Below are positions 1-5,963 of a stretch of 11,717 nt of DNA, one piece after another (position 1 is the stretch's first letter; the number at the start of each line of letters is the position of its first letter). Both the position numbers and the translations under genes were made by a program. Location of the stretch: NCBI GenBank assembly GCA_031362265.1, contig JANLSE010000239.1, forward strand, positions 1 to 11,717. The letters run 5' to 3'. Source of the stretch: JANLSE01 sp031362265 (lineage in GTDB: Bacteria > Chloroflexota > Chloroflexia > Chloroflexales > Roseiflexaceae). Below the pieces are notes generated by a model, which worked only from the letters and a program-made list of their open reading frames with translations, was not told the origin of the DNA and made no database searches.

Positions 1-345
1 ACCATAGGATGACTGACAATCACCCCTTACTGCTTCGCACGAAGTTATGGCAGCGATTGGTACATACCTTGAAACTTTTACCAAGCAAAGGATTACTTGC
101 TTGAACCTCCAAGCCTCAGTTGTAAACGTGCGAACAGTGACCTCTGCTGTACCGTCAGAGTGCCTAAGCACATCTGTACGTATTATACCACGACGTGCGG
201 TTTACCGTAATAGGACGCGCTCTATGTGTAAAGACTGTTATCCTGATCAACGGCTACCAATCGAGAGCGGACGCCGTTCGTTGCGCCGTTCTCCTATTCC
301 TCCACAGCCATTGAAATGGCATGGTTTCCATACGAGGTGCTTTTG
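1..345. other. Gene-free left end
   Basis: I see no convincing gene here. A 99-codon open frame (47-346) has no ribosome binding site, runs into the start of the next gene, and has an arginine/cysteine-rich translation unlike a folded protein. Just before the next gene two small hairpins stand in tandem: GCCAT-TGAA-ATGGC (307-320) and ATGG-TTT-CCAT (321-331). They sit immediately upstream of its GAGGTG ribosome binding site and may be chance. No promoter matching the housekeeping consensus well was found. Confidence 0.5.
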
Positions 346-798
346 ATGAATGCTGAGATGATATTTGGCCTGAGCAATGCGGTTGTATTGCCATTCTGGG
401 TGCTCATGATTGTATTGCCGCGCTGGCGTTGGACACTACTGATCATGCGCTCGCCACTGGTTGCGCTACCACCAGCATTGATCTATGCCATATTGGTATT
501 GCCCCAAATTGGCCAATTACTGCCTGCAGTGAGCAATCCGCAACTGAGTGGGATTGCCACCCTGCTTGGGACGCCCGCTGGAGCAACGATTGCCTGGGCA
601 CACTTCGTTGCTTTTGATCTGCTTATTGGGCGCTGGGCGTATCTGGATAGCCAGGAGCGTGGCGTACATCCGCTGCTCATGGCACCAATACTCTTCTTTG
701 TGCTTATGCTCGGGCCGATTGGGTATTGCGCCTACCTCATCGTGCAACTATTCGCCAAGCAGCAGAATGCGCCAGAGGTGGCCGTACCAGCACATTAA
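346..798 (+). CDS. ABA4-like (DUF4281) integral membrane protein
   Basis: A 150-residue membrane protein of the ABA4-like family (Pfam DUF4281). The plant member is required for neoxanthin formation; bacterial members have no settled role. The sequence shows about four hydrophobic segments (residues 5-25, 36-60, 78-98, 111-136). The family-typical stretch WAHFVAFDLLIGRWAYLD lies at 84-101, with His86, Asp91, Arg96, Trp97 and Asp101 as candidate functional residues. I chose the ATG at 346 over the in-frame ATG at 316 because GAGGTG (334-339) stands 6 nt before it and the protein then begins right at the first membrane helix. The next gene is also a membrane protein on the same strand, 183 nt away, so a functional pair is possible. 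A carotenoid link is inference; no carotenoid gene is visible in the window. Confidence 0.85.
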   Translation: MNAEMIFGLSNAVVLPFWVLMIVLPRWRWTLLIMRSPLVALPPALIYAILVLPQIGQLLPAVSNPQLSGIATLLGTPAGATIAWAHFVAFDLLIGRWAYLDSQERGVHPLLMAPILFFVLMLGPIGYCAYLIVQLFAKQQNAPEVAVPAH

Positions 799-835
799 AT
801 GCTCACTATGGAGTGAATCGTCCCAGCATAACCCG

Positions 836-895
836 CCGTACTTGTACGGATACCAGAACTGTTCACTACGTTGCAACTGGCTATCTGACCAGTTG
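836..895. repeat. Two inverted repeats between the membrane genes
   Basis: CCGTAC-TT-GTACGG (836-849) is a near-perfect palindrome. GCAACTGG (872-879) is repeated inverted as CCAGTTGC (888-895), giving an 8-bp stem with an 8-nt loop. Neither is followed by a T run, so they do not look like intrinsic terminators. They could be operators or RNA hairpins between the two membrane genes. No recognised motif is matched. Confidence 0.4.
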
Positions 896-981
896 CTTGA
901 GTCGCTATGCCCATATGTAGGTGCTGTTAGCACGACATAACGTACCTGATAGATCGCTTGAATCTAATGAGGGAGAAAACC

Positions 982-1965
982 ATGACACAATCATCGAAGT
1001 CCCTTACCGCCAAGGTGTATCAAGACAGTAACCTTTTGGCAATACTAAAGCGCTCATGGGCATTTAATCGAATGCTGACAATTTTTGTGCTCGTGAGTAC
1101 CGCCATGACGATTATTGGTATTCTTGGTATGATGATCGACCCACGCATTGTGCTTGGGATGCCAAACTGGGCGAAGAGCACGAAATTTGGGATCTCACTC
1201 ACACTGTATGGAGCAGCATTACTCTGGATGTTGCCACTACTCAGCATACGCCCCCGGCTGACACAGCTTGTCGCCAATGGCACAGGAGCCATCCTAATCC
1301 TAGAAAGCATCCTGATTATGTTTCAGGCGCTGCGAGGTGTGCCAATGCACTTTAATGTCTCAACACCACTTGACGCAACCCTCTGGGGAGTTATGTCGGT
1401 CACCATCGGTATGTTATGGTTGATTACTGCGCTTGGGGTTGGCTTAGTCTTCTTCCAGAAGCTGCCAAATCGTGTGCTGAGTTGGAGTATTCGGCTGGGA
1501 TTCCTGATTACATTGATCGGCTTTGCAGAGGGCTTTATGATGACAAGCCCGAATCGCACACAACTTGCCGCATTAGAAGCTGGCCAGAAGGTCGATCTGA
1601 TCGGCGCACATACCATTGGCCGCAGCGATGGCGGCCCTGGCATTCCGCTCCTGGGCTGGAGCACTACCCATGGCGATCTACGTATCGGCCATTTTATTGG
1701 TATCCACGCTATGCAGGTTATCCCGCTGCTTGGGGTTGTGCTCCTGCGGCGGCGCGAGCCGTGGCTGAATGAGCGTACCCGCTTAGCGTGGCTGAGTATT
1801 GGAGCCGCGAGTTATTTCGGATTGATGGTGTTGGTGACATGGCAAGCGCTGCGTGGTCAGCCGCTCCTTAACCCCGATCTGCTCACATTAGTAGTTGGTT
1901 CAGCACTGCTCATTGGTGCAATAATCGCCGGATTCCTGTTCTTGCCGCGCACTCGACCGAGATAA
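982..1965 (+). CDS. Conserved eight-helix membrane protein, function unknown
   Basis: A 327-residue integral membrane protein with about eight hydrophobic segments (near residues 20-42, 60-78, 90-107, 127-149, 160-180, 230-247, 260-282, 290-310). Between helices five and six lies a polar loop with GAHTIGRSDGGPGIPLLGW, then a GDLRIGHFIGIHAMQ stretch whose two histidines sit at a membrane boundary. I recall similar loop signatures in uncharacterised actinobacterial and Chloroflexota membrane proteins, but no reaction is assigned to them. The start at 982 is preferred over the ATG at 958 because GAGGGAG (969-975) lies 6 nt upstream. It follows the ABA4-like gene on the same strand. A transporter or membrane enzyme are both possible; the histidine-containing conserved loop slightly favours an enzyme. 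Confidence 0.8.
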   Translation: MTQSSKSLTAKVYQDSNLLAILKRSWAFNRMLTIFVLVSTAMTIIGILGMMIDPRIVLGMPNWAKSTKFGISLTLYGAALLWMLPLLSIRPRLTQLVANGTGAILILESILIMFQALRGVPMHFNVSTPLDATLWGVMSVTIGMLWLITALGVGLVFFQKLPNRVLSWSIRLGFLITLIGFAEGFMMTSPNRTQLAALEAGQKVDLIGAHTIGRSDGGPGIPLLGWSTTHGDLRIGHFIGIHAMQVIPLLGVVLLRRREPWLNERTRLAWLSIGAASYFGLMVLVTWQALRGQPLLNPDLLTLVVGSALLIGAIIAGFLFLPRTRPR

Positions 1966-2007
1966 GGCTCCTTGCTGTTTGCGGCCCTTCCACCACCGAA
2001 GAATAGC

Positions 2008-2069
2008 ACTGACAACAGCAGAGTTCGATTGGATGACACATCACCCAATCGAACTCTGCTGTTGATAGT
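2008..2069. repeat. Long perfect palindrome after the membrane gene
   Basis: A 20-bp perfect inverted repeat: the arm at 2013-2032 (CAACAGCAGAGTTCGATTGG) is matched exactly in inverse at 2045-2064, with a 12-nt loop. Beyond a 2-nt internal loop, ACT (2008-2010) pairs with AGT (2067-2069). It begins about 47 nt after the stop of the membrane protein gene and ends about 110 nt before the next promoter. It has no T run on either strand, so it is not a classic intrinsic terminator. It may end or insulate the upstream transcript, or be a dispersed palindromic repeat. Confidence 0.8.
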
Positions 2070-2182
2070 AGTGATCCATGCTTGCTACATGAGTATGCCA
2101 CTGTCATTTGCTGGCGAATACATTCTGGCTGCTCTTGGTTGCCATAGCTGGGATTTTGCGTCGGACCTCACTCAATATATAG

Positions 2183-2211
2183 TTGACAAAGTTGCCTATA
2201 TAAATTAAGAT
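2183..2211 (+). promoter_or_regulatory. Sigma70-type promoter for the PLP gene
   Basis: A perfect -35 hexamer TTGACA (2183-2188) stands exactly 17 nt before TAAGAT (2206-2211), which matches the -10 consensus at 4 of 6 bases. The region is A/T-rich. Transcription would begin near 2218-2220, only a few bases before the strong ribosome binding site at 2227. This is the best promoter match in the window and would drive the small ORF and the PLP enzyme gene. Confidence 0.65.
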
Positions 2212-2223
2212 CCATCTAGGTAT

Positions 2224-2259
2224 CGCAAGGAGGTTTCTTTAGTGGTAACGATCCTTGCG
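2224..2259 (+). promoter_or_regulatory. Hairpin masking the leader Shine-Dalgarno
   Basis: CGCAAGGA (2224-2231) pairs perfectly over 8 bp with TCCTTGCG (2252-2259). The loop (2232-2251) carries the rest of the Shine-Dalgarno AAGGAGGT (2227-2234) and the GTG start at 2242. The stem therefore buries the core AAGGA of the ribosome binding site, while the pairing strand is codons 4-6 of the small ORF. With transcription starting near 2219 this would be the first structure on the RNA. The layout resembles a translational on/off element or RNA thermometer. No known riboswitch consensus is recognised. Confidence 0.55.
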
Positions 2260-2388
2260 CAGGTCATGAAGGTCGCTTGTACGAATAGGCCAGTTGGTCT
2301 TATGTTGGCTGAACATGTTGATTGGCCAGCTATATATCAGAATGCGGGATATGTTGTGCAAATGAAGCTGCGAGCTCATACACCATGA
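2242..2388 (+). CDS. 48-codon leader ORF coupled to the PLP gene
   Basis: GTG at 2242 is preceded by a perfect AAGGAGGT (2227-2234) at 7-nt spacing and opens a frame of 48 codons ending in TGA at 2386-2388. That TGA overlaps the ATG (2385-2387) of the PLP enzyme as ATGA, the classic arrangement for translational coupling, and the downstream gene has no good ribosome binding site of its own. The peptide has one Cys (codon 13) and a few Met residues (internal at 9, 21 and 41) but no Cys or Met run of the attenuator type. It includes LMLAEHVDWPAIYQNAGYV, which reads as protein-like, and I recognise no family. It could be a regulatory leader peptide, a small protein, or the start of a lost gene. 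Confidence 0.5.
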   Translation: MVTILAQVMKVACTNRPVGLMLAEHVDWPAIYQNAGYVVQMKLRAHTP

Positions 2389-3539
2389 GTGCCATAGCAG
2401 AGCAAGATGGCTTTGCCACGCGGGCAATTCACGTTGGCCAGGCACCCGACCCAGCAACGGGTGCGGTGGCTGTCCCGATCTATCAGACCTCAACCTTCGC
2501 CCAGTTTGTTGTTGGTGGTGAACAGACTTATGATTATGCACGCTCCGGAAACCCGACTCGGACTGCCCTGGAGGCTGTGTTAGCAACACTCGATGGCGGA
2601 CGTTATGCGGTAGCATTTGCCTCGGGTTTGGCCGCTGAGAGTAGCATTCTGCATCTGCTCGCGCCAGGTGACCACGTTGTAGCCAGCGATGATGTCTATG
2701 GTGGCACATACCGGTTGCTCACCAAGGTGTTTGTGCGCCACGGCATCACGGCGACTTTTGCGGACATGAGCGATGTACATGTGGTGGAGGCTGCTATTCG
2801 TCCAGAGACCAAGCTGCTCTGGCTGGAGAGCCCAACTAATCCACTGCTCAAAGTGGTTGATATTCGCGCCCTAAGCACCCTTGCACAGGCATATGGGGCT
2901 ATCACAGTTGTTGATAATACTTTCGCCTCGCCCTATTTGCAGCGCCCGCTTGCGCTTGGCGCTGCTATTGTTGTGTATAGCACCACCAAATACCATAGTG
3001 GGCATAGCGATGTGATTAGTGGCGCGCTGGTAACAAACCGTGAGGATCTAGCGACACAACTACGCTTTCTTCAGAATGCGGTTGGCGCTGTGCCTGGCCC
3101 ACTCGATATGTTTTTGATCCTGCGTGGGGTTAAGACCCTTGCGCTGCGTATGCAGGCGCATAGTACAAATGCCCTGGCTATCGCGGAGTTTTTGTGCGGG
3201 CACAGGGCTGTTGAGCAGGTGTACTACCCAGGGCTTGAATCACATCCTCAGCATACCCTTGCTCGTTCGCAAATGCAACGGTTTGGTGGCATGCTCTCGT
3301 TCACATTGAGCGGTGGTGTAGCTGCTGCCAAGAAGCTTGTAAGCAGTACACGTCTGTTCACCTGTGCTGTTAGCCTTGGTGGCGTTGAGAGCCTGATTGA
3401 ACTGCCGTTTCTACTCTCGCATGCTGCCGGATCGCCGCACGCAATGCCACAACATCTGATACGAATCTCGGCAGGCATTGAGGATACCGTAGACCTGATC
3501 GCTGATCTGGAGCAGGCGCTGCATCGAGCAGTGGCCTAA
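2385..3539 (+). CDS. Cystathionine gamma-synthase/lyase family PLP enzyme
   Basis: A 384-residue, full-length member of the Cys/Met metabolism PLP-dependent family, acting in the cytosol in trans-sulfuration (making or cleaving cystathionine, or the related homocysteine/methionine gamma reactions). It opens with GFATRAIHVGQAPDPATGAV and PIYQTSTF, typical of the family. Visible are Tyr51 and Arg53 in YARSGNPTR (cofactor phosphate contacts from the partner subunit), Asp177 in DNTF (binds the pyridine nitrogen), and Lys202 in STTKYHSGHSDV (Schiff-base lysine). It ends with RISAGIEDTVDLIADLEQAL. The ATG at 2385 is chosen because family similarity starts right after it; an in-frame TTG at 2322 would add 21 unrelated residues. 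It overlaps the leader ORF stop and is followed 11 nt later by the glutathione-transferase remnant. Whether it is synthase (metB) or lyase (mccB/metC) cannot be decided, so no symbol is given. Confidence 0.92.
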   Translation: MSAIAEQDGFATRAIHVGQAPDPATGAVAVPIYQTSTFAQFVVGGEQTYDYARSGNPTRTALEAVLATLDGGRYAVAFASGLAAESSILHLLAPGDHVVASDDVYGGTYRLLTKVFVRHGITATFADMSDVHVVEAAIRPETKLLWLESPTNPLLKVVDIRALSTLAQAYGAITVVDNTFASPYLQRPLALGAAIVVYSTTKYHSGHSDVISGALVTNREDLATQLRFLQNAVGAVPGPLDMFLILRGVKTLALRMQAHSTNALAIAEFLCGHRAVEQVYYPGLESHPQHTLARSQMQRFGGMLSFTLSGGVAAAKKLVSSTRLFTCAVSLGGVESLIELPFLLSHAAGSPHAMPQHLIRISAGIEDTVDLIADLEQALHRAVA

Positions 3540-3550
3540 AGGAGAATACC

Positions 3551-4054
3551 ATGACTGTAATTGCTCAGTTACCAGCTGAGATGAGTGCAACTGGCAGCTT
3601 TGTTCGTCAACAATATAGCATCCGCGATCGAATCACCGCAGATGGCTCATCTGGCTTTCCCGCAGTGGGTGGGCGCTACCATTTGTATGTATCACTAGCC
3701 TGCCCTTGGGCGCATCGCTCGATTATTGTGCGACGGCTGCTTGGGCTGGAACATGCGATCTCACTCTCGGTGGTGGACCCAGTGCGCGATGAGCGTGGTT
3801 GGGCGTTCCGCGATGGGCCAGGCCATAGTGCCGATCCGATTAATGGGTTTGCGTTTCTTTCCGAGGCCTACTTACAGACACAGCCAGAGTATGTGGGCCG
3901 CTATACCGTGCCCTGCATCTGGGATCGGGTGCGACAACGGCTGGTGACGAATAATTTCCCCGATATCACAATCGACCTCGAGACTCAGTTTACCGCCTTG
4001 CAGCGGCCAGGTGCGCCTGATCTATATTCATTTGCAATGGCGCAAATCACCTAG
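3551..4054 (+). pseudogene. Truncated glutathionyl-hydroquinone reductase (YqjG/ECM4 type)
   Basis: The first 155 or so residues match glutathionyl-hydroquinone reductases, xi-class glutathione transferases that reduce glutathionyl-hydroquinones. Seen are RDRITADG, then GGRYHLYVSLACPWAHR with the catalytic Cys51 in CPWA, then VPCIWD and NNFPDITIDLETQF from the thioredoxin-like domain. Family members run about 310-330 residues; this frame stops at 167, so the helical C-terminal domain with the aromatic substrate site is gone. Similarity ends at DLY (about residue 157). The last five residues, MAQIT, appear to be the start of the next decayed gene, entered in frame. An AAAGGAG ribosome binding site (3538-3544) overlaps the stop of the PLP gene, so the two were co-transcribed. 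The protein is probably not functional, although a lone thioredoxin-fold fragment could still be made. Confidence 0.8.
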
Positions 4055-4248
4055 TTGGGATTTCGGGAAGCCCATCGCCGAACTCGCGATCACGGCTGCT
4101 GATTCTGCGAGTGCTTGCCCACCTTGCAGCACATGGTATCGGTGATAGACAGGGAGTTGTTGATGGGCAGTTGATCGATCTCAGTGGCCTACCCGCCGAT
4201 GCACTGTTGGCGCGCACCCTGGCGCGGCGGGTAACGGACAGCGCTTAA
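4037..4248 (+). pseudogene. Frameshifted stub of NAD(P)H-dependent FMN reductase (SsuE-like)
   Basis: From ATG 4037 the reading begins MAQIT and meets TAG. One frame over, from CTA at 4051, it continues LVGISGSPSPNSRSRLL, then about HLAAHG and GQLIDLSGLPADALLAR. This is the flavodoxin-like FMN reductase N-terminus: beta strand 1, the FMN-phosphate loop GSPSxxSR, and the IDL..LPADALL segment. Restoring one base in the CC before TAG (ATCACC-TAGTTG) would join the two parts, so a one-base deletion is the simplest explanation. Similarity ends near 4216. Such enzymes are about 170-190 residues, so roughly the last two thirds, including the nicotinamide-binding part, are missing. SsuE-type enzymes supply FMNH2 to sulfonate monooxygenases, which fits the neighbouring sulfur gene. 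The gene is dead as it stands. Confidence 0.6.
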
Positions 4249-4427
4249 TAGATATTGCTTACTATCGCAAGCTTCTCCAAACCGCAGAACATGGTTTGCT
4301 TGATTTTGTGTTGCTCCATGATGAGCGCGTTGGCTACTATCGTATTCCGCGATTTAGTGGCAACTGGGATCGTGTGTTAGCCTACCAGAAAGATCTGGTA
4401 GATAGCTTAGTGGAAGCTACGGCCTAA
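4230..4427 (+). pseudogene. Coding remnant, possibly luciferase-like monooxygenase
   Basis: In a third frame, the stretch from about 4230 to the TAA at 4425-4427 reads as protein. It contains IDIAYYRKLLQTAEHGLLDF and later RIPRFSGNWDRVLAYQKDLV. There is no start codon or ribosome binding site and no space for a full gene. The first part resembles the N-terminal helix and strand of flavin-dependent luciferase-like monooxygenases (YYR.L..AAE.G.FDFVLL), the usual partners of SsuE-like reductases. The second half I do not recognise, and it may come from another part of the protein after an internal deletion. Within it CTACCAGA-AAGA-TCTGGTAG (4382-4401) forms an 8-bp hairpin. Its end overlaps the convergent phosphatase gene by 11 nt. 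Confidence 0.35.
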
Positions 4428-4872
4428 CAGGTTCGCTTGTCACCCGCAGCATCTCCAGGTATGATACTGGTTCCTGATAATACGCGCACAGCGAAGACCA
4501 AAGCGCATGATGCGGCATACCATTTGGGTGCGCTTGGCGAACCACTCGGGCAGCCTCAAGCAACCCAAGATCTTCGGCCTCTTTGATTGCCGCAATGGCG
4601 AAGGTTGTGGAGCGGCTAATACCAGCTCCACATGCCACAAGAACAGTATTGCCAGTTGCGCGCTGAGCAAGTATATAGGCCACCCCGCGCGCCAGAATGC
4701 GCTGTTCAACAACCTCACCATCCTCAATTGGGAGGTAGAGCGAATCGATACCAGGGATTTCGATCAGTCCGGCGAGTTGTAGCATGGCATCGATACCATA
4801 CGTAGCGAGTAGCTTTGCATCCTGTCGGTCGCGGTAACTACCAATCACAAGCCAGGGGCGAATGCGTTGCAT
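4417..4872 (-). CDS. Dual-specificity-type protein phosphatase
   Basis: A 151-residue single-domain phosphatase of the cysteine-based dual-specificity family, probably cytosolic, expected to hydrolyse phosphotyrosine/phosphoserine or another phosphoester. It opens with the substrate-site-like RPWLVIGSYRDRQDAKLL. The general acid is Asp51 in LPIEDGE, and the P-loop is CGAGISR, with nucleophile Cys81 and Arg87 followed by Ser-Thr-Thr. The residue before the cysteine is Ala80, where most members have His (HCx5R). The start at 4872 has a GAAGGAG ribosome binding site about 8 nt upstream. It is the last gene of a minus-strand run behind the dehydrogenase, after a 118-nt spacer with strong hairpins, and ends convergent with the decayed plus-strand operon. 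The substrate is unknown. Confidence 0.85.
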   Translation of the reverse strand: MQRIRPWLVIGSYRDRQDAKLLATYGIDAMLQLAGLIEIPGIDSLYLPIEDGEVVEQRILARGVAYILAQRATGNTVLVACGAGISRSTTFAIAAIKEAEDLGLLEAARVVRQAHPNGMPHHALWSSLCAYYQEPVSYLEMLRVTSEPVRP

Positions 4873-4926
4873 GAGCGATTGCTCCTTCTAAAAGCAAGAT
4901 TCATTGCGCCATTGGGTCTTTGCGTC

Positions 4927-4967
4927 ACCGGGGTACCAGGCCCAAAGGGCACCCCGGTCTGGTACCC
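4927..4967. promoter_or_regulatory. Overlapping alternative hairpins between two minus-strand genes
   Basis: Two strong stems share bases and exclude each other. Stem A pairs ACCGGGGT (4927-4934) with ACCCCGGT (4951-4958) and encloses GCCC-AAA-GGGC (4940-4950). Stem B pairs GGGTACCAG (4931-4939) with CTGGTACCC (4959-4967). They lie between the stop of the dehydrogenase gene and the ribosome binding site of the phosphatase gene. Neither strand shows a T run after the stems, so this may be a factor-dependent terminator, an RNA-processing site, a regulatory switch or a palindromic repeat. Confidence 0.55.
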
Positions 4968-4990
4968 GGCGTTTCCGTCTCCATCGGGAC

Positions 4991-5932
4991 CTATACGACG
5001 CGCTTAATCAGTGGGCGACCATCAAGCCCTGCGTGGAGGTTATCGACAGCCATACGCGCCATGGCCGCGCGTGTTTGTCGTGTTGCAGAGCCTAAGTGTG
5101 GGGCAATCACCAGATTCTCGAGCGCCAGCAGCGGATGATCACGTGGAAGCGGTTCGGGTTCCGTTACATCCAAGGCCGCACCCGCAATTTGGTGTGTGGC
5201 TAACGCCTCATACAGTGCGTCATGATCGACAACCGCGCCACGCGCAGCATTGATCAGAAATGCAGTTGGCCGCATCAGTGCGAATTGTTCCCGCCCGATC
5301 AGATTACGGGTCTCAGTCGTAAGTGGCACATTCAACGTGACATAATCTGATTGAGCGAGCAAATCTGGTAAGGTCACATAGGTTGCACCTAGTGTCGCTT
5401 CGGCCTGTTCATCACGGTGGCGGTTATGGTAGAGGACGCGCATATCGAAGCCATTGGCGCGTTTGGCTACCTGGCGGCCAATATTACCCATGCCAACAAT
5501 CCCGATTGTTGCGCCATGCACCTCGCTACCAATCATCAGGCTTGGGTCGTAATGGGTGAACGCTGCCCCACGGGCGAAGCGCTCTCCAATAATCAGGTTG
5601 CGTGCAACTGCCAGCAGTAATGTGAAGGTCTGATCCGCGGTGGCACCATCCACGAGGTTTGGTGTGTTCCCAACCGGGATGCCACGCCGCTTGGCGGCTG
5701 CCAGATCGATATGATCGACCCCCACGCCAAAGTTACTGATAACGCGCACATGCGGGGTTTGATCGAGTAACGCATCATCGACACGTGGATGCCCATAGGT
5801 GAAAATGCCAACTGCCTGCTGGAGAATCTCTACGGGTGCTTCTTCTGGCCAGCGGTGTAGTTCGATATCTGGATCAATAAGCGCCAAAATGGCTTCGGGT
5901 AGGTGTACATCAACAAGAACAATCTGCGACAT
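4991..5932 (-). CDS. D-2-hydroxyacid dehydrogenase, glyoxylate/hydroxypyruvate reductase-like
   Basis: A 313-residue, full-length D-isomer-specific 2-hydroxyacid dehydrogenase, a cytosolic NAD(P)H enzyme interconverting 2-oxoacids and D-2-hydroxyacids. The N-terminal lid domain carries ISNFGVGVDHIDL. The nucleotide fold has GMGNIG at 147-152. The catalytic residues are Arg231 (NAARGAVVD), Glu260 (TEPEPLP) and His279 (PHLGSAT). The EPEPLP..HPLL stretch is common in glyoxylate/hydroxypyruvate reductases. A basic NRHR follows the second beta strand of the fold, which favours NADPH. The ATG at 5932 is chosen over the one at 5950 because a GGAG stands 7 nt before it and the first strand of the fold follows at once. 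It lies 31 nt downstream of the acetyltransferase gene. The physiological substrate is not determined by the sequence. Confidence 0.9.
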   Translation of the reverse strand: MSQIVLVDVHLPEAILALIDPDIELHRWPEEAPVEILQQAVGIFTYGHPRVDDALLDQTPHVRVISNFGVGVDHIDLAAAKRRGIPVGNTPNLVDGATADQTFTLLLAVARNLIIGERFARGAAFTHYDPSLMIGSEVHGATIGIVGMGNIGRQVAKRANGFDMRVLYHNRHRDEQAEATLGATYVTLPDLLAQSDYVTLNVPLTTETRNLIGREQFALMRPTAFLINAARGAVVDHDALYEALATHQIAGAALDVTEPEPLPRDHPLLALENLVIAPHLGSATRQTRAAMARMAVDNLHAGLDGRPLIKRVV

Positions 5933-5963
5933 ATCGCTTCTCCGTTTCATTACACTGTACTGG

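Noticed and set aside
47..346. 99-codon plus-strand open frame at the left end
   Set aside because: No ribosome binding site, composition rich in Arg/Cys/Pro with no pattern of a folded protein, and it ends inside the ABA4-like gene start.
2008..2069. Intrinsic (Rho-independent) terminator call for the long palindrome
   Set aside because: The stem is strong, but neither strand has a T tract, so only the palindrome itself is reported.
1972..2208. 78-codon plus-strand open frame
   Set aside because: It runs straight through the palindrome and the promoter and has no ribosome binding site.
2322..2384. TTG start extending the PLP enzyme by 21 residues
   Set aside because: The added residues are Cys/Ser-rich and unrelated to the family, no ribosome binding site precedes the TTG, and the ATG at 2385 coincides with the start of family similarity.
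4105..4248. Fumarylacetoacetate-hydrolase-like N-terminus suggested by GVVDGQLIDLSGLP
   Set aside because: Extending the frame leftwards shows LVGISGSPSPNSRSRLL, which is the FMN-reductase phosphate loop. LPADALL also fits that family, so the flavin reductase call explains more.
4382..4401. 8-bp hairpin CTACCAGA/TCTGGTAG as a terminator
   Set aside because: There is no T run after it on either strand, and it lies inside a coding-like remnant, so it is probably incidental.
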